10,817 bases of DNA from Lachnospiraceae bacterium UBA4292. GTDB lineage: Bacteria > Bacillota > Clostridia > Lachnospirales > Lachnospiraceae. Positions 1-6,622 of this stretch are shown in pieces (the first letter of the stretch is position 1; each line of letters starts with the position of its first letter). The notes beneath the pieces were generated by a model. It was not told where the DNA came from. It saw only the letters and a program-made list of their open reading frames with translations, and made no database searches. The translations under genes and the position numbers were made by a program. The stretch spans positions 1 through 10,817 of the forward strand of contig DGVE01000097.1 of assembly GCA_002395865.1 (NCBI GenBank). Reading direction: 5' to 3'.

Positions 1-422
1 TCTGGGCCTGCAAGAACTATGACGGTGATGTAATGAGCGACATGGTGGCGACCGCGTTCGGCTCTCTGGCCATGATGACTTCTGTTCTCGTGACACCGGA
101 CGGCAAGTACGAGTACGAGGCTGCTCACGGCACCGTTCAGAGACATTACTACAAGCACCTTGCGGGAGAGAAGACCTCCACGAACTCTGTCGCTACGATA
201 TTCGCATGGAGCGGTGCGCTCAGAAAGAGGGCGCAGCTCGACGGTCTCGCAGAGCTCGAGGCATATGCTGACAAGCTCGAGAAGGCTACCATCGACACGA
301 TCGAGAGCGGATACATGACAGGCGATCTGGCAGCGATGTCCACACTTCCCGAGATCCACAAGCTCGGAAGCGAGGAGTTCATCGACGCCATTGCCCAGAG
401 GCTCGGCGCTCTGTTAGCTTAG
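1..422 (+). CDS. icd: NADP-dependent isocitrate dehydrogenase, C-terminal part (5' truncated by window edge)
   Basis: The reading frame is open from base 3 ([10 protein letters not shown]) to a TAG stop at 420-422, giving about 139 residues of C-terminal sequence; the gene starts outside the window. The enzyme oxidatively decarboxylates isocitrate to 2-oxoglutarate with NADP in the cytosol, linking the TCA branch to glutamate synthesis. Visible family signatures are K-N-Y-D-G-D-V at the left edge, the E-A-A-H-G-T-V segment of the cofactor site, and [12 protein letters not shown] followed by a long helix and [10 protein letters not shown]. This pattern matches the dimeric, eukaryote-like NADP-IDH subfamily (human IDH1/IDH2 type) rather than the E. 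coli Icd type. An ATG at 33 is internal, because conserved sequence continues upstream of it. An intrinsic terminator follows directly, so icd ends its own transcript. Confidence 0.93.
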   Translation, partial: WACKNYDGDVMSDMVATAFGSLAMMTSVLVTPDGKYEYEAAHGTVQRHYYKHLAGEKTSTNSVATIFAWSGALRKRAQLDGLAELEAYADKLEKATIDTIESGYMTGDLAAMSTLPEIHKLGSEEFIDAIAQRLGALLA

Positions 423-434
423 TTTAGCATAATT

Positions 435-483
435 GCTCCCCTTAACGGCCCGTTATCCGTCAGCTGTGGAGGGGAGCTTTTTT
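435..483 (+). terminator. Rho-independent terminator after icd
   Basis: An 8-bp perfect stem (435-442, GCTCCCCT, with 470-477, AGGGGAGC) is followed directly by six T at 478-483. The 27-base loop contains a smaller inverted repeat (AACG at 444-447 with CGTT at 451-454). The hairpin starts 12 bases after the icd stop, as expected of a factor-independent terminator. Only about 15 bases separate the T tract from the next gene's ribosome binding site. Confidence 0.88.
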
Positions 484-497
484 GTCAGACGGATGAT

Positions 498-502
498 AGG
501 AG
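498..502 (+). promoter_or_regulatory. Ribosome binding site of the MalY/PatB gene
   Basis: AGGAG lies six bases before the ATG at 509 and fixes this start. It sits 15 bases after the T tract of the icd terminator, which leaves no room for a complete promoter between the two. Confidence 0.8.
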
Positions 503-508
503 AGTATT

Positions 509-1669
509 ATGGATTTCAATGAGTTGATCGACCGCAGGAACACCGCGTCATACAAATGGGATGTTGGTGAGGGCGAGCTGCCCATGTGGGTGGCTGACAT
601 GGATTTCAGGGTAGCGCAGTGCATATTTTTGGCGTTGCTGAAACGGACGATACACAGCGTATTCGGGTACAATACTGTGCCGGACGAGTGGTACGATGCT
701 TATATACGCTTCTGGAATAAGAGACACCGGTTTGAGATGAAGAGGGAGTGGCTCTTTTTTTCAACAGGCGTGGTGCCTACCATCTCCTCCGCTGTGAGAA
801 GCCTTACCGAGGAGGGCGAGGGCGTCATCATACTCACACCCGTTTACAACATCTTCTTCAACAGCATAGTGAACAACCGCAGAACTGTGGTGGAGTGTCC
901 GCTTCTGTACTCTGAGGGGGAATTCTCCATCGACTGGAAGGCGCTGAAGGAGAAGATGCGCGATAAGAACAACACTCTTCTGATATTCTGCAATCCTCAC
1001 AATCCATGCGGCAATATATGGAGCCGGAGGGAGCTGAAGCGATTGGGGCATATGGCTGCGGAATACGGTGTAACTGTGATAAGCGATGAGATACACTGCG
1101 ATATCACGGAGCCGGGGCATTCATACATCCCCTTCGCCTCCGTGTCCGAGGAATGCGCGGCAGTCAGCGTCACCTGTATAGCCCCCACGAAATGCTTCAA
1201 CATCGCCGGAATGCAGACCAGTGCGGTGTGCATATGCGATGAGGCTCTGAAAAAGAAGGTCGAGAGAGGGTTAAATACCGATGAGTGCGCGGAGCCGAAC
1301 AGCTTCGCCGTGCCTGTGACAGTTGCGGCATTCAATGAAGGCGTTGACTGGCTAAATGCCATGAATAAATATGTCGCGGAAAACAAGGAACTGGTGAGAG
1401 GCTTTTTTGAAAAATATCTTCCGAATGTCATCATAAGCCGCGGATATGCCACATATCTTCTGTGGATGGACTTTTCAAAGCTCTCGGATGATACGACGCT
1501 GCTTTGTGACGACATAAGAAAAAAGACCGGACTGATACTGTCACCGGGTGCCATATTCGGCGCAAACGGAAAGCATTTCATACGCATGAATGTGGCAGCG
1601 CCCCGAAGCGTAGTGCTGGACGGACTTGATAGGATAGCCAAGTATTTCGGTATCAACACACAGAAATAG
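509..1669 (+). CDS. MalY/PatB-family PLP-dependent aminotransferase / cystathionine beta-lyase
   Basis: The 386-residue protein has the usual length of class I/II fold-type I PLP enzymes of the MalY/PatB group, which cleave C-S bonds of cystathionine or cysteine to pyruvate, ammonia and a thiol, sometimes with a regulatory side role. The N-terminus carries L-P-M-W-V-A-D-M-D-F (24-33), the typical MalY substrate-lid signature. Further landmarks are F-S-T-G-V-V-P (84-90), N-P-H-N-P-C-G (162-168) with the PLP-contacting Asn165, S-D-E-I-H (192-196) with Asp193 for the pyridine nitrogen, A-P-T-K-C-F-N (225-231) with Lys228 as the Schiff-base lysine, and F-I-R-M-N (357-361) with Arg359 for the substrate carboxylate. 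All key residues are present, so it should be active. The ATG at 509 has AGGAG at 498-502, six bases away. The next gene starts 13 bases after its stop, suggesting co-transcription. The exact substrate cannot be read from the sequence. Confidence 0.9.
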   Translation: MDFNELIDRRNTASYKWDVGEGELPMWVADMDFRVAQCIFLALLKRTIHSVFGYNTVPDEWYDAYIRFWNKRHRFEMKREWLFFSTGVVPTISSAVRSLTEEGEGVIILTPVYNIFFNSIVNNRRTVVECPLLYSEGEFSIDWKALKEKMRDKNNTLLIFCNPHNPCGNIWSRRELKRLGHMAAEYGVTVISDEIHCDITEPGHSYIPFASVSEECAAVSVTCIAPTKCFNIAGMQTSAVCICDEALKKKVERGLNTDECAEPNSFAVPVTVAAFNEGVDWLNAMNKYVAENKELVRGFFEKYLPNVIISRGYATYLLWMDFSKLSDDTTLLCDDIRKKTGLILSPGAIFGANGKHFIRMNVAAPRSVVLDGLDRIAKYFGINTQK

Positions 1670-1682
1670 ACAGAAAAGTATA

Positions 1683-4061
1683 ATGATAAAATACAAAGAC
1701 AGAGTTTTTTCCGTATCCGTGAGAGCTTTGGTCGAGTTTCTCAGGAACAGCGGCGACATCGCAAGAGGGGCTCTGAGGCGTGAGCAGGCCATGGTCGAGG
1801 GCGCGAGGGTACACAAGCTCGTTCAGTCCCGGCAGGGGGCAGGTTATACGCCCGAGGTGACGCTTAAGTACGAGAGGGTCGTGGATATAGACGGCTCGGG
1901 CGAGATATACACCATCAGGGTCGAAGGCCGGGCGGACGGCGTTATGGAGATGTCGGACGGAAGGGTTCTCATCGACGAGATAAAGGGCACATATGCGAAT
2001 GTGGACATGATGGAGCATCCGGTCCCGGTGCATCTTTCGCAGGCTAAGTGCTATGCGTTCCTTAAGACCATGGAGGATAAAAGGGACAGCGTGGTGCGCA
2101 TGACCTATGTGGATCTCGAGAGCGAACACATAAGGTTATTTGAGTCCGACCAAAGGTACGAGGAGCTGGCCGTCTGGTTTGATGAGCTCATGCGTGATTA
2201 CGAGAAGTGGTGCACATTTTATTATCTCCACAGAAAGGTCCGCAATGAGAGCGCGAACCTGCTCGAATTCCCCCTGCCGTACCGTGAGGGGCAGAGAGAC
2301 CTGGTGGTCGCGGCCTACAAGAGCATGCGGGCCGAGAGGCATCTGTTCATACAGGCATCCACAGGCATCGGCAAGACACTTTCGGTGGTATTTCCCGCGG
2401 TCAGGGTGATGGGTGAGGAGAGGATAGAGAAGATCTTCTATCTCACTGCCAAGACTGTGACACGCGAGGCGGCGAGGGAGGCCGTTAAGATACTGCGCGG
2501 CGCGGGGCTTAAGGCAGGCTCTTTGGAGCTTACGGCCAAGGAGAGGCTGTGCCCCATGGAGGAGATGGACTGCGATCCCGCCAAGTGCCCCTATGCGAAC
2601 GGCCACATGGAGCGCGTGAACGACGCGGTCTATGAGCTGGTCACTGAAAATGAAGCGATAGGCAGAAACGAGATAGCAGAGTGCGCAAAAAAGCATATGG
2701 TATGCCCTTTTGAGCTCTCCCTTGACGCGAGCTACTGGGTGGATGTCGTCATCTGCGATTACAACTATGCTTTCGACCCGAATGTTCGCCTTGCGAGATA
2801 TTTCGCGGAAGGGGCTAAGACTGACGCAGTATTTCTGGTGGATGAGGCTCATAATCTGATCGACAGGGCAGCGGATATGATAAGCGCGAAGCTCACCACG
2901 GAGGATATTCCTCCCTGCAGAAAAAAGGTGAAGGATATCGATAAGAGGCTGGCCACGGCGATGAGCTCTCTCTCATCCGCCCTCAGGAAGCTTCCGTGGG
3001 AGGAGGGAGATTTCTTCACGCTGAAGAAGGGTGAGATAGAAAAGGTCATACACGCTGCGCAGAAGCTGAATGACGAATTTCTTGCGTTTTCCGTCAGATA
3101 CCCGCATTTTTACGACAGGGAGGTCCTGGCGCTTAATTTCCTCGTGAGGGATTTTGCGGATACGGCACTGGATCTTTCGCATTACAGGATATACTGCTCG
3201 CATGAGGGAGGAGCGCATACGCTGAAGCTCTTCTGCGTGGACCCTTCCGCATATCTCGCAAACTGCTATGATATGGCTAAGGCAAATGTGTTCTTCTCAG
3301 CCACACTGCTGCCCATAGGGTATTACAAGAGGCTTCTCGGAGGACATCCCGAGGACTATGCGGTGTACGCGAGAAGTCCGTTCGATACATCCAACCGTCT
3401 GATAGTGGCCGCGACCGATTTCACTACGCGCTACAGCAGGAGAAATGACTTAAGCTACACTCTGGCCGCGTCGTATATCGAGAAGATAGTCAGTGCCAGA
3501 GCGGGCAATTATCTGGTGTTCTGTCCCTCATACGCGTACATGGAGAAGTTGGCTTCCTTCCTTGCAGCTCTCCCCGGCAGGGTGGTGATACAGGGCAGGA
3601 ACATGAGCGAGGAGGACAGGGAGGATTTCCTTGCGCAGTTTACGCAGGAGGAGGGCACCGTCACGGGCCTTTGCGTCATGGGAGGGATATTCTCAGAAGG
3701 CATCGACTTAAAGGGCGAGAGGCTCATCGGAGCCATAATACTCGGCACCGGAATGCCGCGCATAGGTGCCGAGAGGGATCTGTTAAAGGAGTATTTTGAA
3801 AAGTGCGATATGGACGGCTTTGACTACGCATACAAGTACCCGGGGTTTTGCAGGGTACTGCAGGCGGCGGGGCGGGTGATCAGAACCGATACCGACGAGG
3901 GAGTCATTGCCCTTCTGGACGACAGGTTTACGGGTTATGAGTACAGGCAGCTCTTTCCGAGGGAGTGGGAGGACGTCGTGAATGTGAATATCGACAATGT
4001 TCACAAAACTGTCACAGCTTTCTGGGAAAAAATGCTTGATAAACATGAAGAGATGCTTTAA
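1683..4061 (+). CDS. PD-(D/E)XK nuclease fused to DinG/XPD-type Fe-S DNA helicase
   Basis: This 792-residue protein joins two DNA-processing modules. Residues about 1-190 look like a RecB/Cas4-type PD-(D/E)XK nuclease: His44 in G-A-R-V-H, Asp85 in G-R-A-D-G, Glu99 and Lys101 in I-D-E-I-K-G, then Q-A-K-C-Y-A (120-125). From about 195 onward it is an SF2 helicase of the DEAD_2/XPD group (COG1199-like): Walker A A-S-T-G-I-G-K-T (225-232), four candidate cluster cysteines C290, C297, C302 and C341 in the usual place between motifs I and II, V-D-E-A-H (386-390), S-A-T (539-541), G-I-F-S-E-G-I-D-L (668-676) and Q-A-A-G-R-V-I-R (727-734). Members unwind DNA in repair, R-loop removal or recombination. 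The start at 1683 has only a weak purine stretch (GAAAAG) upstream, 13 bases after the preceding stop, so coupling is likely. Physiological substrate unknown. Confidence 0.88.
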   Translation: MIKYKDRVFSVSVRALVEFLRNSGDIARGALRREQAMVEGARVHKLVQSRQGAGYTPEVTLKYERVVDIDGSGEIYTIRVEGRADGVMEMSDGRVLIDEIKGTYANVDMMEHPVPVHLSQAKCYAFLKTMEDKRDSVVRMTYVDLESEHIRLFESDQRYEELAVWFDELMRDYEKWCTFYYLHRKVRNESANLLEFPLPYREGQRDLVVAAYKSMRAERHLFIQASTGIGKTLSVVFPAVRVMGEERIEKIFYLTAKTVTREAAREAVKILRGAGLKAGSLELTAKERLCPMEEMDCDPAKCPYANGHMERVNDAVYELVTENEAIGRNEIAECAKKHMVCPFELSLDASYWVDVVICDYNYAFDPNVRLARYFAEGAKTDAVFLVDEAHNLIDRAADMISAKLTTEDIPPCRKKVKDIDKRLATAMSSLSSALRKLPWEEGDFFTLKKGEIEKVIHAAQKLNDEFLAFSVRYPHFYDREVLALNFLVRDFADTALDLSHYRIYCSHEGGAHTLKLFCVDPSAYLANCYDMAKANVFFSATLLPIGYYKRLLGGHPEDYAVYARSPFDTSNRLIVAATDFTTRYSRRNDLSYTLAASYIEKIVSARAGNYLVFCPSYAYMEKLASFLAALPGRVVIQGRNMSEEDREDFLAQFTQEEGTVTGLCVMGGIFSEGIDLKGERLIGAIILGTGMPRIGAERDLLKEYFEKCDMDGFDYAYKYPGFCRVLQAAGRVIRTDTDEGVIALLDDRFTGYEYRQLFPREWEDVVNVNIDNVHKTVTAFWEKMLDKHEEML

Positions 4062-4073
4062 AATACTTGTTTT

Positions 4074-4085
4074 AAGAATATTCTT
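4074..4085. repeat. 12-bp AT-rich palindrome upstream of hisS
   Basis: AAGAATATTCTT is a perfect palindrome in the 54-base gap between the helicase gene and hisS. It could be a small operator or a chance AT-rich symmetry. No T tract makes it a convincing terminator and I could not place a good SigA promoter around it. The gap is also too short to hold a T-box leader. Confidence 0.3.
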
Positions 4086-4115
4086 TTCAGCCGACATAGA
4101 AAGGATAATACCGTT

Positions 4116-5369
4116 ATGAAATTTATAAAAACACCCGTAAAGGGCATGTGCGATATGCTCCCATCAGACATGAGACTGAGGGAGGAGCTTTTACAGACTA
4201 TAAGGAGCAGCTACGCTTCCTACGGCTTCATGCAGATAGAGACGCCTGTCATGGAACACATAGAGAACCTCACCTCGAAGCAGGGAGGCGACAACGAGAA
4301 GCTGATATTCAAGGTGATGAAGCGCGGCGCAGAGCTCGCGCGCGCCATCGAAAAGGGTGAGGACTTTGCGGACAACGGCTTAAGATACGACCTCACCGTG
4401 CCGCTCTCGAGATATTACTCCAACAACAAGGAGCAGCTCCCCGTGCCTTTCAAGGCCCTTCAGATGGGTAATGTATGGCGCGCGGACAATCCCCAGAAGG
4501 GCCGCTTCAGACAGTTCATGCAGTGCGATATCGATATTCTGGGCGACGAGACGAATCTGGCCGAGATCGAGCTCATAGGCGCTACCTCGACGGTCCTCTC
4601 GAAGATACTCGCAGGCACCGACATCACCGGTCTCACCGTAAATGTTAACGACCGCCGTCTCCTTTTTGCGGCCGCGAGATACGCGGGCTTTTCGGAGGAG
4701 GACATCCCCCAGATACTCATAAGCCTCGACAAGGCGGACAAGATCGGCTTCGAGGGTATAAGGAAGGAACTCACAGAGGCGGGCTACTGTGCGGATATCG
4801 TGGACAAATACCTCGGCATCTATGAGAACTGCGATCAAGGCATAAGTCTCGATGATTTCTGCGAAAAGATAGGTTCAGACGACGGCGGCGCGTGCGAGAG
4901 CCTGAAGCAGATAATGAGCTGCGCTGCGCCTCTGGTACCCGCCACGGTAAGCCTTAAGTTCAATCCCTCGCTTGTAAGGGGAATGGGCTACTACACGGGA
5001 ACGATATTCGAGGTGAGCGTCGACGGCTACAATTTCGCCATCGCGGGCGGCGGACGCTACGATAAGATGATAGGCAAATTCATCGGAACGGATGTTGCGG
5101 CTGCGGGCTTTTCGATAGGCTTTGAGAGGATCGTCACCATACTGAAGGATTTCGGAAGGACAGGGGACGACGGAAGAAGGAGGATCGCGTTCCTTCTGGA
5201 CAGAAGACTGGATGAGGACAGACTGCGCGCCGCGTTTGAGAAGGCGCAGGCTCTTAGAAACGAGGGAGCACAGGTGAGTGTGCTGCCCATGAAGAAGAAC
5301 CTTAAGAGACAGGTGGAGCTTCTCGAGGAGCAGGGCTACACCGAGTTTGAGAAGATCTACGCGGACTGA
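4116..5369 (+). CDS. hisS: Histidyl-tRNA synthetase, short C-terminal domain
   Basis: The 417-residue class II synthetase charges tRNA-His with histidine in the cytosol. Motif 1 is around I-E-T-P-V-M-E (41-47). R-Y-D-L-T-V-P (90-96) contacts histidine. Motif 2 spans about 119-136 with Arg122 in V-W-R-A-D-N-P. The histidine-specific loop is L-V-R-G-M-G-Y-Y-T-G (286-295), followed by G-G-G-R-Y-D (311-316), and motif 3 is G-F-S-I-G-F-E-R (331-338). The Q-C-D-I-D-I-L-G (136-143) style and the F-K-V-M-K-R-G insert resemble eukaryote/archaeal-like HisRS more than the E. coli type. The anticodon-binding domain begins near 355 but ends soon after G-Y-T-E-F-E-K-I-Y, so the last strand and helix normally present seem absent. 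It is not simply HisZ, since motifs and part of the anticodon domain remain. AAGGA at 4101-4105 precedes the ATG by ten bases. The methyltransferase gene follows one base after the stop. Confidence 0.93.
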   Translation: MKFIKTPVKGMCDMLPSDMRLREELLQTIRSSYASYGFMQIETPVMEHIENLTSKQGGDNEKLIFKVMKRGAELARAIEKGEDFADNGLRYDLTVPLSRYYSNNKEQLPVPFKALQMGNVWRADNPQKGRFRQFMQCDIDILGDETNLAEIELIGATSTVLSKILAGTDITGLTVNVNDRRLLFAAARYAGFSEEDIPQILISLDKADKIGFEGIRKELTEAGYCADIVDKYLGIYENCDQGISLDDFCEKIGSDDGGACESLKQIMSCAAPLVPATVSLKFNPSLVRGMGYYTGTIFEVSVDGYNFAIAGGGRYDKMIGKFIGTDVAAAGFSIGFERIVTILKDFGRTGDDGRRRIAFLLDRRLDEDRLRAAFEKAQALRNEGAQVSVLPMKKNLKRQVELLEEQGYTEFEKIYAD

Positions 5370-5370
5370 T

Positions 5371-6102
5371 ATGGCAATGGATTACAAGCCTTACAAAAAG
5401 GCATTTGAGTATTCATACACGCTCGGGGCGTTTCCCACGATAGAACTCATAAAGACGAAACCGCAGCTGGTCGAGTGCGTGATCATACATTCCACATTCA
5501 CAGGCGAGTCGGAGGTGAGAAAGCTGTGCCGCGAAAACGGCATACGCACCGTCACAGGCGACAGGATGATAGAGCGCCTCTCAGACAAGGAGAATGTGTT
5601 CGTCATAGGAGTGTTTAAAAAGTACGAGGAGGAGCTGGCGAAGGATGAGAGCCATGTTCTCCTGGTGAACCCGTCGAACATGGGCAATCTCGGTACGATC
5701 ATCAGAACGTGCGCGGGCTTCGGCATCACCGACCTTGCGCTCATCTCTCCGTGCGCGGACATATTCAACCCTAAGACGGTCAGGAGCTCCATGGGGGCAC
5801 TCTTCAGGATAAGGCACAGGCATTTTGCGTCATTTGAGGAGTACAGGGCGGCTGTCAGTGACAGGGAGTGCTTCTCCTTCATGCTCACGGACAGGGCGAA
5901 GAGCCTTCCCGAGGTCGAAAAGCCGTCCGTATTCACACTCATATTCGGCAATGAGGCAACAGGCCTTCCGGACGAGTACGGTGAGAAGACAACACCGGTC
6001 ATCATTCCGCAGTCGGAGCTGGTGGATTCTCTGAATTTGACCATTGCCGCCGGGATAGGAATGTACGAGTTCACGGAGGCCGCGAAGAGGGCTGTTATAT
6101 AA
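5371..6102 (+). CDS. SpoU/TrmH-family RNA 2'-O-methyltransferase
   Basis: From the ATG at 5371 the product is 243 residues. The C-terminal SPOUT (knotted) domain shows all three SpoU motifs: N-P-S-N-M-G-N-L-G-T-I-I-R-T (100-113) with the catalytic-type Arg112 and Asn106, L-I-F-G-N-E-A-T-G-L (190-199), and I-I-P-Q-S-E-L-V-D-S-L-N-L (211-223) followed by A-A-G-I. These form the S-adenosylmethionine knot and ribose methylation site. The first ~90 residues form a substrate-binding region resembling that of 23S rRNA methylases (RlmB/TsnR-like), so an rRNA or tRNA ribose target is expected but not identified. The hisS stop and this ATG form TGATATG; with no clear Shine-Dalgarno close by, translation probably depends on coupling to hisS. 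ATG at 5377 is a possible alternative start; a TTG at 5347 inside hisS is less likely. Confidence 0.9.
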   Translation: MAMDYKPYKKAFEYSYTLGAFPTIELIKTKPQLVECVIIHSTFTGESEVRKLCRENGIRTVTGDRMIERLSDKENVFVIGVFKKYEEELAKDESHVLLVNPSNMGNLGTIIRTCAGFGITDLALISPCADIFNPKTVRSSMGALFRIRHRHFASFEEYRAAVSDRECFSFMLTDRAKSLPEVEKPSVFTLIFGNEATGLPDEYGEKTTPVIIPQSELVDSLNLTIAAGIGMYEFTEAAKRAVI

Positions 6103-6111
6103 AATTTTATA
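6098..6111. repeat. 14-bp AT-only palindrome over the SpoU gene stop codon
   Basis: TATAAAATTTTATA is a perfect palindrome covering the TAA stop at 6100-6102. It has no GC pairs, so it would make a poor intrinsic terminator. No other terminator is visible between this gene and the promoter at 6132, so readthrough into the next unit is possible. Confidence 0.3.
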
Positions 6112-6131
6112 CATGATTTATTAGCTTTTAC

Positions 6132-6160
6132 TTGACGTAACTGGTGTTAAGTCTTATACT
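6132..6160 (+). promoter_or_regulatory. SigA-type promoter of the MGS-like / DUF624 unit
   Basis: TTGACG (6132-6137) and TATACT (6155-6160) each match the housekeeping consensus at five of six positions and are separated by exactly 17 bases. Transcription would begin near 6166-6168, inside a run of six G (6165-6170), giving a leader of about 45 bases before the ATG at 6212. Confidence 0.8.
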
Positions 6161-6171
6161 CAAAGGGGGGT

Positions 6172-6195
6172 GACCGATCGCAGTGATACGCGGTC
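6172..6195 (+). promoter_or_regulatory. 5' leader hairpin before the MGS-like gene
   Basis: GACCG (6172-6176) pairs with CGGTC (6191-6195), and CG (6179-6180) can pair with CG (6189-6190) across a small bulge. The stem sits at the very 5' end of the predicted transcript and stops six bases before the AGGGGG ribosome binding site. It may stabilise the mRNA or affect initiation; no T tract follows, so it is not a terminator. Confidence 0.4.
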
Positions 6196-6200
6196 GGGAC

Positions 6201-6206
6201 AGGGGG
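6201..6206 (+). promoter_or_regulatory. Ribosome binding site deciding the MGS-like start
   Basis: AGGGGG lies five bases before ATG 6212. It selects this start over the in-frame GTG at 6170, which falls at the predicted transcription start and has no leader. Confidence 0.7.
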
Positions 6207-6211
6207 TAGTT

Positions 6212-6616
6212 ATGCGTATCGGATTTATGACCGAGCAGTCCAGAAGGGAGATGCTCGCGAGCTTTGTAATAGCATATAAGATGGTCCTGCAGGGACACGA
6301 GCTCTATGCGCCGGAGGCCACAGCGAGGTGCATTAGGGAGGCTGCCGGGCTTAAGGTGAACTGTTTTCTTCCCGGAAATATGGGAGGCATAAACCAGCTC
6401 ATCTCTCAGATAGAGAGGAACGAGCTGGACGCCATGATCTATTTCTATTCTCCGGGCAAGGAGATGCAGTTCGATTTTGTGGCAAATACTTCACAGTTCG
6501 GTGTACTGCTTCGCACCTGCGACGAGTACTGCATACCGCTTGCGACGAATCTCGGAAGCGCGGAGGTGCTCATCATGGGTATCGCGAACGGCGATCTCGA
6601 CTGGAAGAACAGCTGA
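6212..6616 (+). CDS. Methylglyoxal-synthase-fold protein, likely catalytically degenerate
   Basis: The 134-residue protein follows the MgsA domain layout: M-R-I-G-F-M opening strand, H-E-L-Y-A (phosphate loop region), L-P-G-N-M-G-G (motif equivalent to E. coli S-G-P-M-G-G-D), D-A-M-I-Y-F-Y, V-L-L-R and I-P-L-A-T-N. True MgsA converts dihydroxyacetone phosphate to methylglyoxal and phosphate. In a by-eye alignment with remembered E. coli MgsA, its catalytic and substrate residues are replaced: His19 to Glu8, Asp20 to Gln9, Asp71 to Ile, Asp91 to Ser, His98 to Asn and Asp101 to Gln, and most phosphate-loop Thr are lost. It is therefore better called an MGS-like, possibly ligand-sensing, domain; the same fold serves as an allosteric domain in carbamoyl-phosphate synthetase. 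ATG 6212 is preferred because AGGGGG (6201-6206) lies five bases upstream; the in-frame GTG at 6170 would be nearly leaderless. DUF624 gene follows six bases after the stop. Confidence 0.75.
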   Translation: MRIGFMTEQSRREMLASFVIAYKMVLQGHELYAPEATARCIREAAGLKVNCFLPGNMGGINQLISQIERNELDAMIYFYSPGKEMQFDFVANTSQFGVLLRTCDEYCIPLATNLGSAEVLIMGIANGDLDWKNS

Positions 6617-6622
6617 TCTAAG

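Noticed and set aside
4062..4115. T-box riboswitch upstream of hisS
   Set aside because: The gap is 54 bases, far shorter than a T-box leader, and shows no specifier stem or terminator.
4116..5369. HisZ (ATP phosphoribosyltransferase regulatory subunit) instead of HisRS
   Set aside because: Motifs 1, 2 and 3, the R-G-M-G-Y-Y-T-G histidine loop and most of an anticodon-binding domain are present, and no his biosynthesis genes adjoin it.
5347..5370. TTG start for the SpoU methyltransferase inside hisS
   Set aside because: It adds eight residues with no family resemblance and has no well-spaced ribosome binding site; the TGATATG junction at 5367-5373 is a typical coupled start.
6170..6211. N-terminal extension of the MGS-like protein from a GTG at 6170
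   Set aside because: The GTG sits at the predicted transcription start and lacks a ribosome binding site. The added 14 residues do not resemble the family, and ATG 6212 has AGGGGG five bases upstream.
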